From the NCBI RefSeq assembly GCF_000716675.1, contig NZ_JNXT01000057.1, positions 1-64,000 on the forward strand: DNA of 64,000 bases, written 5' to 3'. The notes beneath the pieces were generated by a model. That model was not told the origin of the DNA. It did not search any database and saw only the letters and a list, made by a program, of their open reading frames with translations. This document shows, one piece after another, positions 1 to 7,123 of this stretch; position 1 is the first letter of the stretch, and every line of letters begins with the position of its first letter. The stretch is from Streptomyces alboflavus. GTDB taxonomy: Bacteria > Actinomycetota > Actinomycetes > Streptomycetales > Streptomycetaceae. The position numbers and the translations under genes are program-made.

Positions 1-270
1 TCCGGGCGCTTCCCTTCGGTGTTTCTTTTGTTCTTGCGTTTCCGACTCTATCAGATCTTTCCGGCTTCCCGTTCCGATCCGATTTCCTCGGTGCTTTCCG
101 GCCTTTCGGCCTTCCGGCGGTGTTGACTCTATCAGATCCTTTCGGGCCTGATTCCCAGTCAACCGGGTTTGCCCTCGCGGCTGTTGGGCCGTTCCGACGT
201 CTCAAACTTTAGCGGATTCTCCCGGCAGTTCCTAATCGGGCCGTTTCCGGCCGCGACAAGATCAGGGAAA
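1..270 (-). promoter_or_regulatory. rRNA operon promoter/leader region firing left out of the window
   Basis: Read on the minus strand, this non-coding stretch matches the remembered Streptomyces rrn leader: two copies of a CTGATAGAGTC box (complement near 41-57 and 124-140) and a TAAAGTTTGAG box (complement near 201-213). These are followed by the AAACGCAAGA...GAAGGGAAGCGCCCGGAG-type text that normally precedes 16S rRNA. The repeated boxes are best read as the -10 regions of tandem promoters. The 16S gene itself would lie beyond base 1, so it is inferred and not seen. The region is clearly richer in T and A than its surroundings. Confidence 0.75.
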
Positions 271-442
271 TGAATTCGGGCGTGCCGAAATCATCCCCGG
301 AGGGAGATCGTGCAGGTGGTTTGAGTGGCCGCGTGAGCGGCGGGAGTTGCTGTCGCAGAACCGTTACAGCTCGGCGGCAACCCGAAGTACCTTACGGATC
401 GGGCAGACGACTGTCAACCTGCGCCGGTCGGAGGCTCAGCAC

Positions 443-458
443 CCCTCTGTAGAGAGGG
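443..458 (-). terminator. small hairpin after marR-like gene
   Basis: Six-base stem CCCTCT/AGAGGG with a four-base loop, about 10 bases beyond the stop of the MarR gene. It could end marR transcription before the rRNA promoters. The stem is short and there is no T-tract, so the assignment is weak. Confidence 0.35.
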
Positions 459-467
459 AGCCGAGGG

Positions 468-1016
468 TCAGTCGAGGTCGGTGAGGCGGCCGCCCGCGTC
501 CGGCTGGGCGTGCTCGACCCGGCGCAGGAGTCGCGTGAGGACCTCGCCGAGTACGCCGCGCTCCACGGGGGTGAGGTCCTGGAGGAGGTCGTCCTCGAAG
601 ACCGTGGCGAGGCGCATCGCCTCCAGCCACTTCTCCCTGCCCTCCGCGGTCAGCTCGACGATGACGCGCACCCGGTTGTTCTCGTCGCGCTCGCGGGTGA
701 CGAGGCCTTCGCTGACCATGCGGTCGATCCGGTGGGTCATCGCGGCGGGCGTGAGGCCGAGGCGCTTGGCCAGGTCGCCGGGTCCCATTTGGTACGGGGC
801 GCCGGACAGGACCAGGGCCTTGAGGACCTCCCACTCGGCGTTGCTGATGCCGAGCGTCGCGGTCTGGCGGCCGTAGGCGACGTTCATACGGCGGTTGAGG
901 CGGCCGAGGGCCGAGACGATCTTCTCGACCTGGGGGTCGAGGCCCTGGAACTCCCGCTGGTAGGCGGCGATCTGCTCTTCGAGTGTCGGCTCTGTGGGGC
1001 CGGGGGTATCGCCCAT
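468..1016 (-). CDS. MarR-family transcriptional regulator
   Basis: A 182-residue winged-helix DNA-binding protein of typical MarR length. The core runs from about residue 50 (NAEWEVLKALVLSG) through the recognition helix region (GDLAKRLGLTPAAMTHRIDRM) to the wing (GLVTRERDENNRVRVIVELT). It is divergent from an MFS exporter at 1114, the usual arrangement in which a MarR repressor controls a drug or metabolite efflux gene; this link is inferred. A CATACT sequence lies six bases upstream of the ATG and no clear ribosome-binding site is visible, which suggests a leaderless transcript. The ligand cannot be predicted. Confidence 0.9.
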   Translation of the reverse strand: MGDTPGPTEPTLEEQIAAYQREFQGLDPQVEKIVSALGRLNRRMNVAYGRQTATLGISNAEWEVLKALVLSGAPYQMGPGDLAKRLGLTPAAMTHRIDRMVSEGLVTRERDENNRVRVIVELTAEGREKWLEAMRLATVFEDDLLQDLTPVERGVLGEVLTRLLRRVEHAQPDAGGRLTDLD

Positions 1017-1059
1017 GGCCGCAGTATGGCACGGGGTCGCTTGCCGTCGAAGTCCTTCG

Positions 1060-1113
1060 GTGTGTATTGTTTAGCTCCTAACTTTAGCTTCGAAGTCTTC
1101 AGTCCTAAGGCAG
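1060..1113. promoter_or_regulatory. divergent marR/MFS promoter region with CTTCGAAG palindrome
   Basis: This AT-rich spacer between divergent genes contains TTTAGCTCCTAACTTTAG and a perfect CTTCGAAG palindrome near 1089-1096. It is the natural place for a MarR operator. No longer dyad is evident, so the operator assignment is tentative. Confidence 0.4.
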
Positions 1114-2406
1114 GTGAAAGTGAACAAGGCGATGGGCGCTGCGATGGGCCGGATCCACGTGGGCAACGCGCTGAGTGCGTTCGGTCTGGGTTTTACCGTC
1201 CCCTTCTTGTACGTGTACGTGGCGCAGGTCCGGGACCTGGGCGCGGTGACCGCGGGCCTCGTGCTCGCCGCGTTCGCCGTGGCCGCGCTGATCGTGCTGC
1301 CCTTCTCGGGCCGCGCGATCGACCGGCGCGGGCCCCTGCCCGTGCTCGTCGTCGCCCTGTCCACCGCCGCAGTCGGCGCGCTCAGCCTGGGCCTGTCCTC
1401 CAGCGCGCCGTTCGTGCTGCTCTCGGCCGGTGCGCTCGGCGCCGGTCAGGCCGTGATGCAGCCGGCGCTCGCCACGATGATCGTGGAGTGCTCCACACCG
1501 GGCACCCGCTCCCGCGCCTTCGCCACGCAGTTCTTCCTGCAGAACCTGGGCCTCGGCATCGGCGGCCTCATCGGCGGCCAGATCGTGAAGCACGAGCGGC
1601 CCAGTGACTTCACGCTGCTCTTCGCCATCGAGACCGTGATCTTCCTGGTGCTCATCGGCATCATGCTGACGGCCCGGATACCCCGCTCGGCGCGCATCGC
1701 CGACGCCACCCCCCAGGCCGGCGGCACCATCAGGGACGTATTCCGCAACCGCGTGATGCTGCAGCTGTGCGTCCTCGGCTTCGTGCTGTTCTTCGCCTGC
1801 TACGGCCAGTTCGAGTCGGGCCTCTCGGCGTACGGCGTCGAGGCCGCGGGGATATCCCCGTCCACGCTCGGCATCGCCCTGGCCGCCAACACCGGCGCCA
1901 TCGTGATCGCACAGTTCGCGGTGCTGCGGTTCGTCGAGCGCCGCAAGCGCTCGCAGGTGATCGCCGCCGTCGGCCTCATCTGGGCCGTGGCCTGGATAGC
2001 CGCCGGGTACGCAGGGCTCGGGCACGGCAGCCAGGCCATGGCGACCGCCGCGTTCATCTCGACGTACGCGCTCTTCGGGATCGGCGAGACGATGCTCGCG
2101 CCGACCGTCGCGCCGCTGGTCGCCGACCTCGCGCCGGAGTCCATGGTCGGGCGGTACAACTCCGCTTTCGCGCTGGTCAAGCAGCTCGCGCTCGCGGTCG
2201 GCCCGGCCGTGGGCGGGCCCATGGGCGCCACGCTGCACGCTCCGTACATCGTGACGTTCCTGCTTTTCTCGCTCGGCATCACGGTGCTCGGGCTGCGCCT
2301 CGGCCGGCACCTCAGCCCGGCGCAGAACCACCCGCACCTGCAGAAGAGCCGCGTGGTGGCGCAGGGCGCTCCGGACGCCCCGGAGGCCGTGACCGCCCAC
2401 TCCTAG
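1114..2406 (+). CDS. MFS transporter (DHA1-type drug/metabolite efflux)
   Basis: A 430-residue polytopic membrane protein with about twelve hydrophobic segments in two halves separated by a hydrophilic loop near residues 195-210. The inter-helix motif (GRAIDRRGPLPVL) after the second helix fits the MFS motif-A position, and the fourth/fifth helix region (GAGQAVMQPALATMI) fits drug:H+ antiporters. The start is GTG at 1114 with AAGGCAG just upstream. It is divergent from the MarR gene, which probably represses it. The substrate is unknown. Confidence 0.9.
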   Translation: MKVNKAMGAAMGRIHVGNALSAFGLGFTVPFLYVYVAQVRDLGAVTAGLVLAAFAVAALIVLPFSGRAIDRRGPLPVLVVALSTAAVGALSLGLSSSAPFVLLSAGALGAGQAVMQPALATMIVECSTPGTRSRAFATQFFLQNLGLGIGGLIGGQIVKHERPSDFTLLFAIETVIFLVLIGIMLTARIPRSARIADATPQAGGTIRDVFRNRVMLQLCVLGFVLFFACYGQFESGLSAYGVEAAGISPSTLGIALAANTGAIVIAQFAVLRFVERRKRSQVIAAVGLIWAVAWIAAGYAGLGHGSQAMATAAFISTYALFGIGETMLAPTVAPLVADLAPESMVGRYNSAFALVKQLALAVGPAVGGPMGATLHAPYIVTFLLFSLGITVLGLRLGRHLSPAQNHPHLQKSRVVAQGAPDAPEAVTAHS

Positions 2407-2430
2407 GAGTGGGGTCCGCGGAAGCGCGGG

Positions 2431-4101
2431 CTAGGTCCGCGGGAGCGCGAACTCGCACCAGACCGCCTTGCCGCCCCCGGGCGTGCGCCGTGAGCCCCAG
2501 TTCGAGGCGATCGTGGCGACGATGGCGATGCCCCGGCCCGCCTCGTCGGCGGGCTCGGCGCGGCGGCGGCGCGGCAGGTGGTCGTCGCCGTCGGTGACCT
2601 CGATGATCAGGCGGCGGTCGGTGCGGCGCAGCCGAAGCCGCATCGGCGGGGTGCCGTGCTGCAGGGAGTTCGCGACGAGCTCGCTGGCCGCGAGGACGCC
2701 CAGGTCGTGCAGCTCGGGCGGGAAACGCCAACTGGCGAGGACGCCGGTGGCGAAGGCCCGCGCGCGGGGCGCGGCCTCCACCCCGCCGAGGAGCTCCAGG
2801 GCGGCGTTGCGGAACAGGTCCGCGTGCACACCCGTGCGGGCGGGCTGCTGCAGGACGAGGACCGCCACGTCGTCGTCGTGGTCGGCGGTCACGCCCAGGG
2901 CGCGGATCAGGCGGTCGCACACCACCTGGGGCGTGCCGGTCGCCCCGGCCAGGGCGCGCTCCAGGGCGGCGACGCCCTCGTCGATGTCCTCGCTGCGGCG
3001 CTCGACCAGGCCGTCGGTGTAGAGCACGGCCGTGGAGCCGGGGCCGAGCGGCAGGGAGCCGGAGGCGTGCAGCCAGCCGCCGGTGCCCAGCGGCGGGCCC
3101 GTCGGCTCGTCCGCGCGGTGGATCGTGCCGTTCTCGTCCCGCACGAGGATCGGCAGATGGCCCGCCGAGGCGTACGCGAGGCTGCCCTCGTTCGGGTCGT
3201 GCACCGCGTACACACACGTCGCGATCTGGCTGGCGTCGATCTCCGAGGCGAGGCCGTCGAGGAGCTGAAGCACCTCGTGCGGCGGCAGGTCGAGGCGGGC
3301 GTACGCGCGCACGGCCGTGCGCAGCTGGCCCATGACGGCCGCCGCGCGCACCCCGCGGCCCATGACGTCGCCGATGACCAGGGCGGTGCGGCCGCCGCCG
3401 AGGGTGATCACGTCGTACCAGTCGCCGCCGACCGCCGCGTCCGTTCCGCCCGGTTGGTACGTGGCGGCGATGCGCAGGTCGTCGGGCTGCTCCAACTCCT
3501 GGGGCAGCAGTGAGCGTTGCAGCGTCACGGCCGTCTCGCGCTGGGTGCGCTCGCTGGCACGCAGGCGTTCGGCGGCCTCTGCGTGGTCGGTGACGTCGGC
3601 GGCGAAGACGAGCACACCGCCGGAGCCGTCGCCCGCGGGACCGCCGAGCGACAGCGACACCGGCGTGCACGTGAAGGTGTAGGACCGGCCGCCGGGCGCC
3701 TTGCGGGACTTGACCGTGCGCGGCTTGGCGCTGCGCAGGACCTGGTCCAGGAGCGGAAGCAGGCCGACCTCGTCCAGCTCGGGCAGCGCCTCGCGCGCGG
3801 GGGCGCCCACGGGGCGAGCGCCGAACGCCGTGGTGTACGCGTCGTTGACGTACGCGATGCGGTGGTCCGGACCGTGCACGAGGGCGACGAGGGCCGGGAT
3901 GCGGTCGAGGACCTCACGGGCCGGGAGTTCGTCGACCCCGGCGGGCGTGTCCGCGAGGCTCCGCGCGTCCGCGAGGCGCTCGGCCCGGGCCGCGGGGACG
4001 GAGCTCTCGCCCAGCTGTGCCGGGGAACCGCCGGCTTTGGTGCGCGCCGCGGCGCGGCGCTGTGTTCCGGGGAGCCGGGCGCTCCAGCGCGTGAAGTTCA
4101 C
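2431..4101 (-). CDS. PAS-domain SpoIIE/PP2C-type serine phosphatase with C-terminal HATPase domain
   Basis: A 556-residue signalling protein. A PAS domain (about residues 60-190, including RIAYVNDAYTTAFG) precedes a PP2C/SpoIIE phosphatase domain (GGDWYDVITL, VIGDVMGRG, GHLPILV, VLYTDGLVE). The C-terminal anti-sigma-factor-like HATPase has an N-box ELVANSLQHG and EVTDGD. This RsbU/RsbW-like fusion is common in Streptomyces and is thought to act on anti-anti-sigma factors. Metal-binding aspartates are present. The chosen start is GTG at 4101 with GAGG about nine bases upstream; the frame stays open to 4209, but that extension is low-complexity and unlikely to be translated. Confidence 0.88.
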   Translation of the reverse strand: MNFTRWSARLPGTQRRAAARTKAGGSPAQLGESSVPAARAERLADARSLADTPAGVDELPAREVLDRIPALVALVHGPDHRIAYVNDAYTTAFGARPVGAPAREALPELDEVGLLPLLDQVLRSAKPRTVKSRKAPGGRSYTFTCTPVSLSLGGPAGDGSGGVLVFAADVTDHAEAAERLRASERTQRETAVTLQRSLLPQELEQPDDLRIAATYQPGGTDAAVGGDWYDVITLGGGRTALVIGDVMGRGVRAAAVMGQLRTAVRAYARLDLPPHEVLQLLDGLASEIDASQIATCVYAVHDPNEGSLAYASAGHLPILVRDENGTIHRADEPTGPPLGTGGWLHASGSLPLGPGSTAVLYTDGLVERRSEDIDEGVAALERALAGATGTPQVVCDRLIRALGVTADHDDDVAVLVLQQPARTGVHADLFRNAALELLGGVEAAPRARAFATGVLASWRFPPELHDLGVLAASELVANSLQHGTPPMRLRLRRTDRRLIIEVTDGDDHLPRRRRAEPADEAGRGIAIVATIASNWGSRRTPGGGKAVWCEFALPRT

Positions 4102-4352
4102 TGCGGTAGGCCTCGTGGTGTCGCTTCTGGATCGGGCGGGGGTGAGCGGCCGGGGGTCCGGCCGGTGGCGCGGCGGCTGTCGGCGCCGCCTCCCGGGAAG
4201 ACACAGCATGGCGTGGAGCGGACGATTTCTCTTGGGTGTGCCCGTCGTGGGTGTGCCCGCCCATCATGGTCACACGTCCAGTCTGGCCGACGGGACTGAC
4301 ATCCGTCAGACGCCGGACCCGCCCGGGGAGTTCCTGTCGGAGGTCTCGGGTG

Positions 4353-5711
4353 TCATCGGGACTCCTTCGGGCGCTCGCCCCCGGCTGCGAGTTCGAACTC
4401 CGCACGCGGGTGCTCGAGCGACCCCAGGGAGACGATCTCGCGTTTGAACAGGCCGGACAGGATCCATTCGGCGAGCACGCGGGACTTGCGGTTGAGGGTG
4501 GGCACCCGGCTGAGGTGGTAGACGCGGTGCATGAACCAGGCAGGGTAGCCCTTCAGCTTGCGTCCGTAGACGTGTGCGACGCCTTTGTGCAGCCCCAGGG
4601 ACGCCACCGAGCCGACGTACTTGTGCGCGTACTCCTTGAGGGGCTGCTTGCGCACGCTCGCGGCGATGTTGTCGCCGAGGACCTTGGCCTGGCGCACGGC
4701 GTGCTGCGCGTTGGGCGCGCACTCCTTGCCGGGCTCGTCTGCGGTGACGTCGGGGACGGCGGCGGCGTCGCCCGCGCCCCACGCGTGCGGCGCGCCGTCG
4801 ACGGCCAGCTCGGCGGTGCACTTCAGGCGGCCGCGGTCGGTCAGGGGCAGGTCGGTGGCGGCGAGCAGGGGGTGCGGTTTGACGCCCGCGGTCCACACGA
4901 CGGTGCGGGTGGGGAAGCGGGCGCCGTCGTCGAGCACGGCGACCCGGTCCTCGCAGGAGTCCAGGCGGGTCTCCAGGCGTACGTCGATATTGCGTTTGCG
5001 CAGCTGGCTGACCGTGTACTTGCCCATCTCCGCGCCGACCTCGGGCAGGATCCGCCCGGACGCCTCGACGAGGATCCACTTCATGTCCTCGGCCTTGACG
5101 TTGTGGTAGTACCGCGCGGCGTAGCGGGCCATGTCCTCCAGCTCGCCGAGTGCCTCCACGCCCGCGTAACCGCCGCCCACGAAGACGAAGGTCAGGGCGG
5201 CGTCGCGGACGGCGGGGTCGCGGGTGGAGGAGGCGATGTCCATCTGCTCGATGACGTGGTTGCGCAGCCCGATGGCCTCCTCGACGGTCTTGAAGCCGAT
5301 GCCGTAGTCGGCGAGGCCGGGGACCGGCAGGGTGCGGGAGATCGAGCCGGGCGCGAGGACCAGTTCGTCGTACGTGATGTCGAGGGGTCCCGCGCCCTCC
5401 TCCACGGTGGCGAGCGTGGTGAACGACGCGGTGCGCTTGGCGTGGTCGACGGAGCGCACCTCGCCGACGATCACCCGGCATTTGTCGAGAACACGGCGCA
5501 GCGGTACGACGACGTGGCGCGGTGAGATCGAACCGGCCGCCGCCTCGGGCAGGAACGGCTGATACGTCATATAGGGATCCGGCGAGATCACGACGATCTC
5601 CACCGCGCCCCGCTTGAGCTCCGGCTTCAGTTTCCGCTGGAGGTGCAGCGCGGTGTACATCCCGACGTAGCCACCACCGACAACGAGAATGCGCACAGGT
5701 TCCGTCACCAT
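4353..5711 (-). CDS. ndh: type II NADH:quinone oxidoreductase (single-subunit, FAD)
   Basis: A 452-residue NDH-2 family flavoprotein that passes electrons from NADH to menaquinone at the cytoplasmic membrane face without pumping protons. Visible are the N-terminal FAD dinucleotide motif VVGGGYVGMY, the family signature YMTYQPFLPEAAAGSISPRH, a second NAD-binding motif VFVGGGYAGVE near residue 170 and the FAD-tail GAGDAAAVPD near residue 310. The start is taken as ATG at 5711 because conserved sequence begins six residues later; the frame stays open to 5915 without recognisable sequence. It is divergent from atrA, with a 372-base spacer between them. Confidence 0.9.
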   Translation of the reverse strand: MVTEPVRILVVGGGYVGMYTALHLQRKLKPELKRGAVEIVVISPDPYMTYQPFLPEAAAGSISPRHVVVPLRRVLDKCRVIVGEVRSVDHAKRTASFTTLATVEEGAGPLDITYDELVLAPGSISRTLPVPGLADYGIGFKTVEEAIGLRNHVIEQMDIASSTRDPAVRDAALTFVFVGGGYAGVEALGELEDMARYAARYYHNVKAEDMKWILVEASGRILPEVGAEMGKYTVSQLRKRNIDVRLETRLDSCEDRVAVLDDGARFPTRTVVWTAGVKPHPLLAATDLPLTDRGRLKCTAELAVDGAPHAWGAGDAAAVPDVTADEPGKECAPNAQHAVRQAKVLGDNIAASVRKQPLKEYAHKYVGSVASLGLHKGVAHVYGRKLKGYPAWFMHRVYHLSRVPTLNRKSRVLAEWILSGLFKREIVSLGSLEHPRAEFELAAGGERPKESR

Positions 5712-6083
5712 CCCATGACGCACCCGCACTTCGTGTTTGTCCACAGGCTCGACAATTTGTATGACAGGAAGTCGCCGTCGGGGCCGCGCCGCCCGGCCGC
5801 CGGGGCTGATGGAATGTGCGCAGGTCAGAGGGTGCCGGCCGGGTGGTGTCGTGGGGGGCAATCGGGTGGGAAACGGTGCGTACTCCGATCGGGGGGCTCT
5901 CTGTGCGGAACCCACCTCTTCTGAATTGACTCTGGCTCAACTATGTTCGTGTGACGTCGGGGTGTCGGGGGATGCGCTCGTCGGGTCCGGTTTGCCGGAC
6001 TCGTGGAGGAGCTTCGCCCGCACGCCGGTCATCGATGGCGGGGAGTGTCTCCGGGGGGAGACGTCATTACCGGGGGAACGTAT
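5712..6083. promoter_or_regulatory. divergent ndh/atrA intergenic region
   Basis: The 372-base spacer between divergent genes has no credible coding frame. It holds a TTGACT box at 5936-5941 and, just before atrA, a GGGGGAA ribosome-binding site at 6072-6077. On the ndh side an imperfect TTGTC...GACAA dyad occurs near 5738-5757. No Rex-type operator is recognisable. Promoter assignments remain tentative. Confidence 0.4.
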
Positions 6084-6893
6084 ATGCACATTCAGGACTC
6101 TCACTGGACTTCCGCGACCGCGTCGGCAGCTGCCGTCGCCACCGGCGGAAACAGCCGCGATCTGGCAGACGGAGCGCGTTCGACACCACTGCGCGTGGAC
6201 GCGCAGCGGAATCTCGAACACGTGCTGCGCGCGGCGCGTGAGGTATTCGGAGAGCTGGGGTACGGCGCGCCGATGGAGGACGTGGCTCGCCGCGCCCGCG
6301 TCGGTGTGGGCACGGTCTATCGCCGCTTCCCCAGCAAGGACGTACTGGTGCGACGGATAGCCGAGGAGGAGACCTCCCGGCTGACGGAACAGGCCCGGGC
6401 GGCGCTCGGCCAGGAGGACGAGCCGTGGTCGGCGCTCTCGCGCTTCCTGCGGACGTCGGTGGCTTCGGGCGCGGGGCGGCTGCTGCCGCCGCAGGTGCTG
6501 CGGGTGCAGACGGACGCCGAGGGCGTCGAGGCCACCGCGGGTGCGACGGGAGCGGCGAGCCCCGCCGGGACGGTCGGCTCGGCGGAGGCCCGGGTGCCGC
6601 AGCAGCGGCAGGTGACGTCGCTGTCCGCGCCCGATCTGCGGCTCGTGGAGCAGCGGCCGGCGCCGGCGGTGGAGAGTGACGACGCCGGAGCGGCGGCGCT
6701 GCTCGAGGTCGTCGGCCGGCTCGTGGAGCGGGCGCGGGCGGCCGGTGAGCTGCGCGCGGACGTGACCGTGTCGGACGTGCTGCTCGTGATAGCCACGGCG
6801 GCGCCCTCGCTGCCGGACGCCGCGCAGCAGGCGGCGGCCTCGTCGCGGCTGCTCGACATCCTGCTCGAGGGGCTTCGGTCCCGGCCCGCATAG
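6084..6893 (+). CDS. atrA: AtrA, TetR-family global activator of antibiotic synthesis
   Basis: A 269-residue TetR-family regulator whose N-terminus (MHIQDSHW) and helix-turn-helix (GYGAPMEDVARRARVGVGTV, then YRRFPSKDVLVRRI) match my memory of AtrA (SCO4118 of S. coelicolor). AtrA activates actII-ORF4 and other pathway regulators and responds to metabolic cues. The start is ATG at 6084, preceded by a strong GGGGGAA site. The middle (about residues 150-190, APAVESDDAG and surroundings) is a variable linker. The neighbours (divergent ndh, downstream sigma factor) also agree with the remembered SCO4117-SCO4119 order. A perfect 16-bp hairpin follows the gene. Confidence 0.9.
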   Translation: MHIQDSHWTSATASAAAVATGGNSRDLADGARSTPLRVDAQRNLEHVLRAAREVFGELGYGAPMEDVARRARVGVGTVYRRFPSKDVLVRRIAEEETSRLTEQARAALGQEDEPWSALSRFLRTSVASGAGRLLPPQVLRVQTDAEGVEATAGATGAASPAGTVGSAEARVPQQRQVTSLSAPDLRLVEQRPAPAVESDDAGAAALLEVVGRLVERARAAGELRADVTVSDVLLVIATAAPSLPDAAQQAAASSRLLDILLEGLRSRPA

Positions 6894-6940
6894 CCGTTCA
6901 CGTGGGACATTCGGGCCCTGACGAGCCCTGACGCGCCCAG

Positions 6941-6979
6941 AATGCTCAACTCCCGTACTGTGCACGGGAGTTGAGCATT
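6941..6979 (+). terminator. perfect 16-bp hairpin after atrA
   Basis: The left arm 6941-6956 (AATGCTCAACTCCCGT) is the exact reverse complement of 6964-6979, with a seven-base loop. An outer CATTCGGG (6908-6915) also pairs with CCCGAATG (6981-6988). It is most simply the atrA terminator. The symmetry is unusually strong for a terminator without a T-tract, so a protein-binding site is also possible. Confidence 0.75.
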
Positions 6980-7123
6980 CCCCGAATGAGTGAACGCTAG
7001 TGCTCCATTGCGGGAACTCGCCCCGGACGGGTGGTTGCTCGTCTTCGCTATTCGATGGAGCGCGGCCGTGTGGCACTCTTGCCCGGTGTTCGGGTCCGAG
7101 TGTGCATGCGGAGGCGTTCCGCG

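Noticed and set aside
4306..5940. 544-codon minus-strand frame over the NADH dehydrogenase
   Set aside because: Different frame from the recognisable NDH-2 protein; low-complexity Arg-rich translation.
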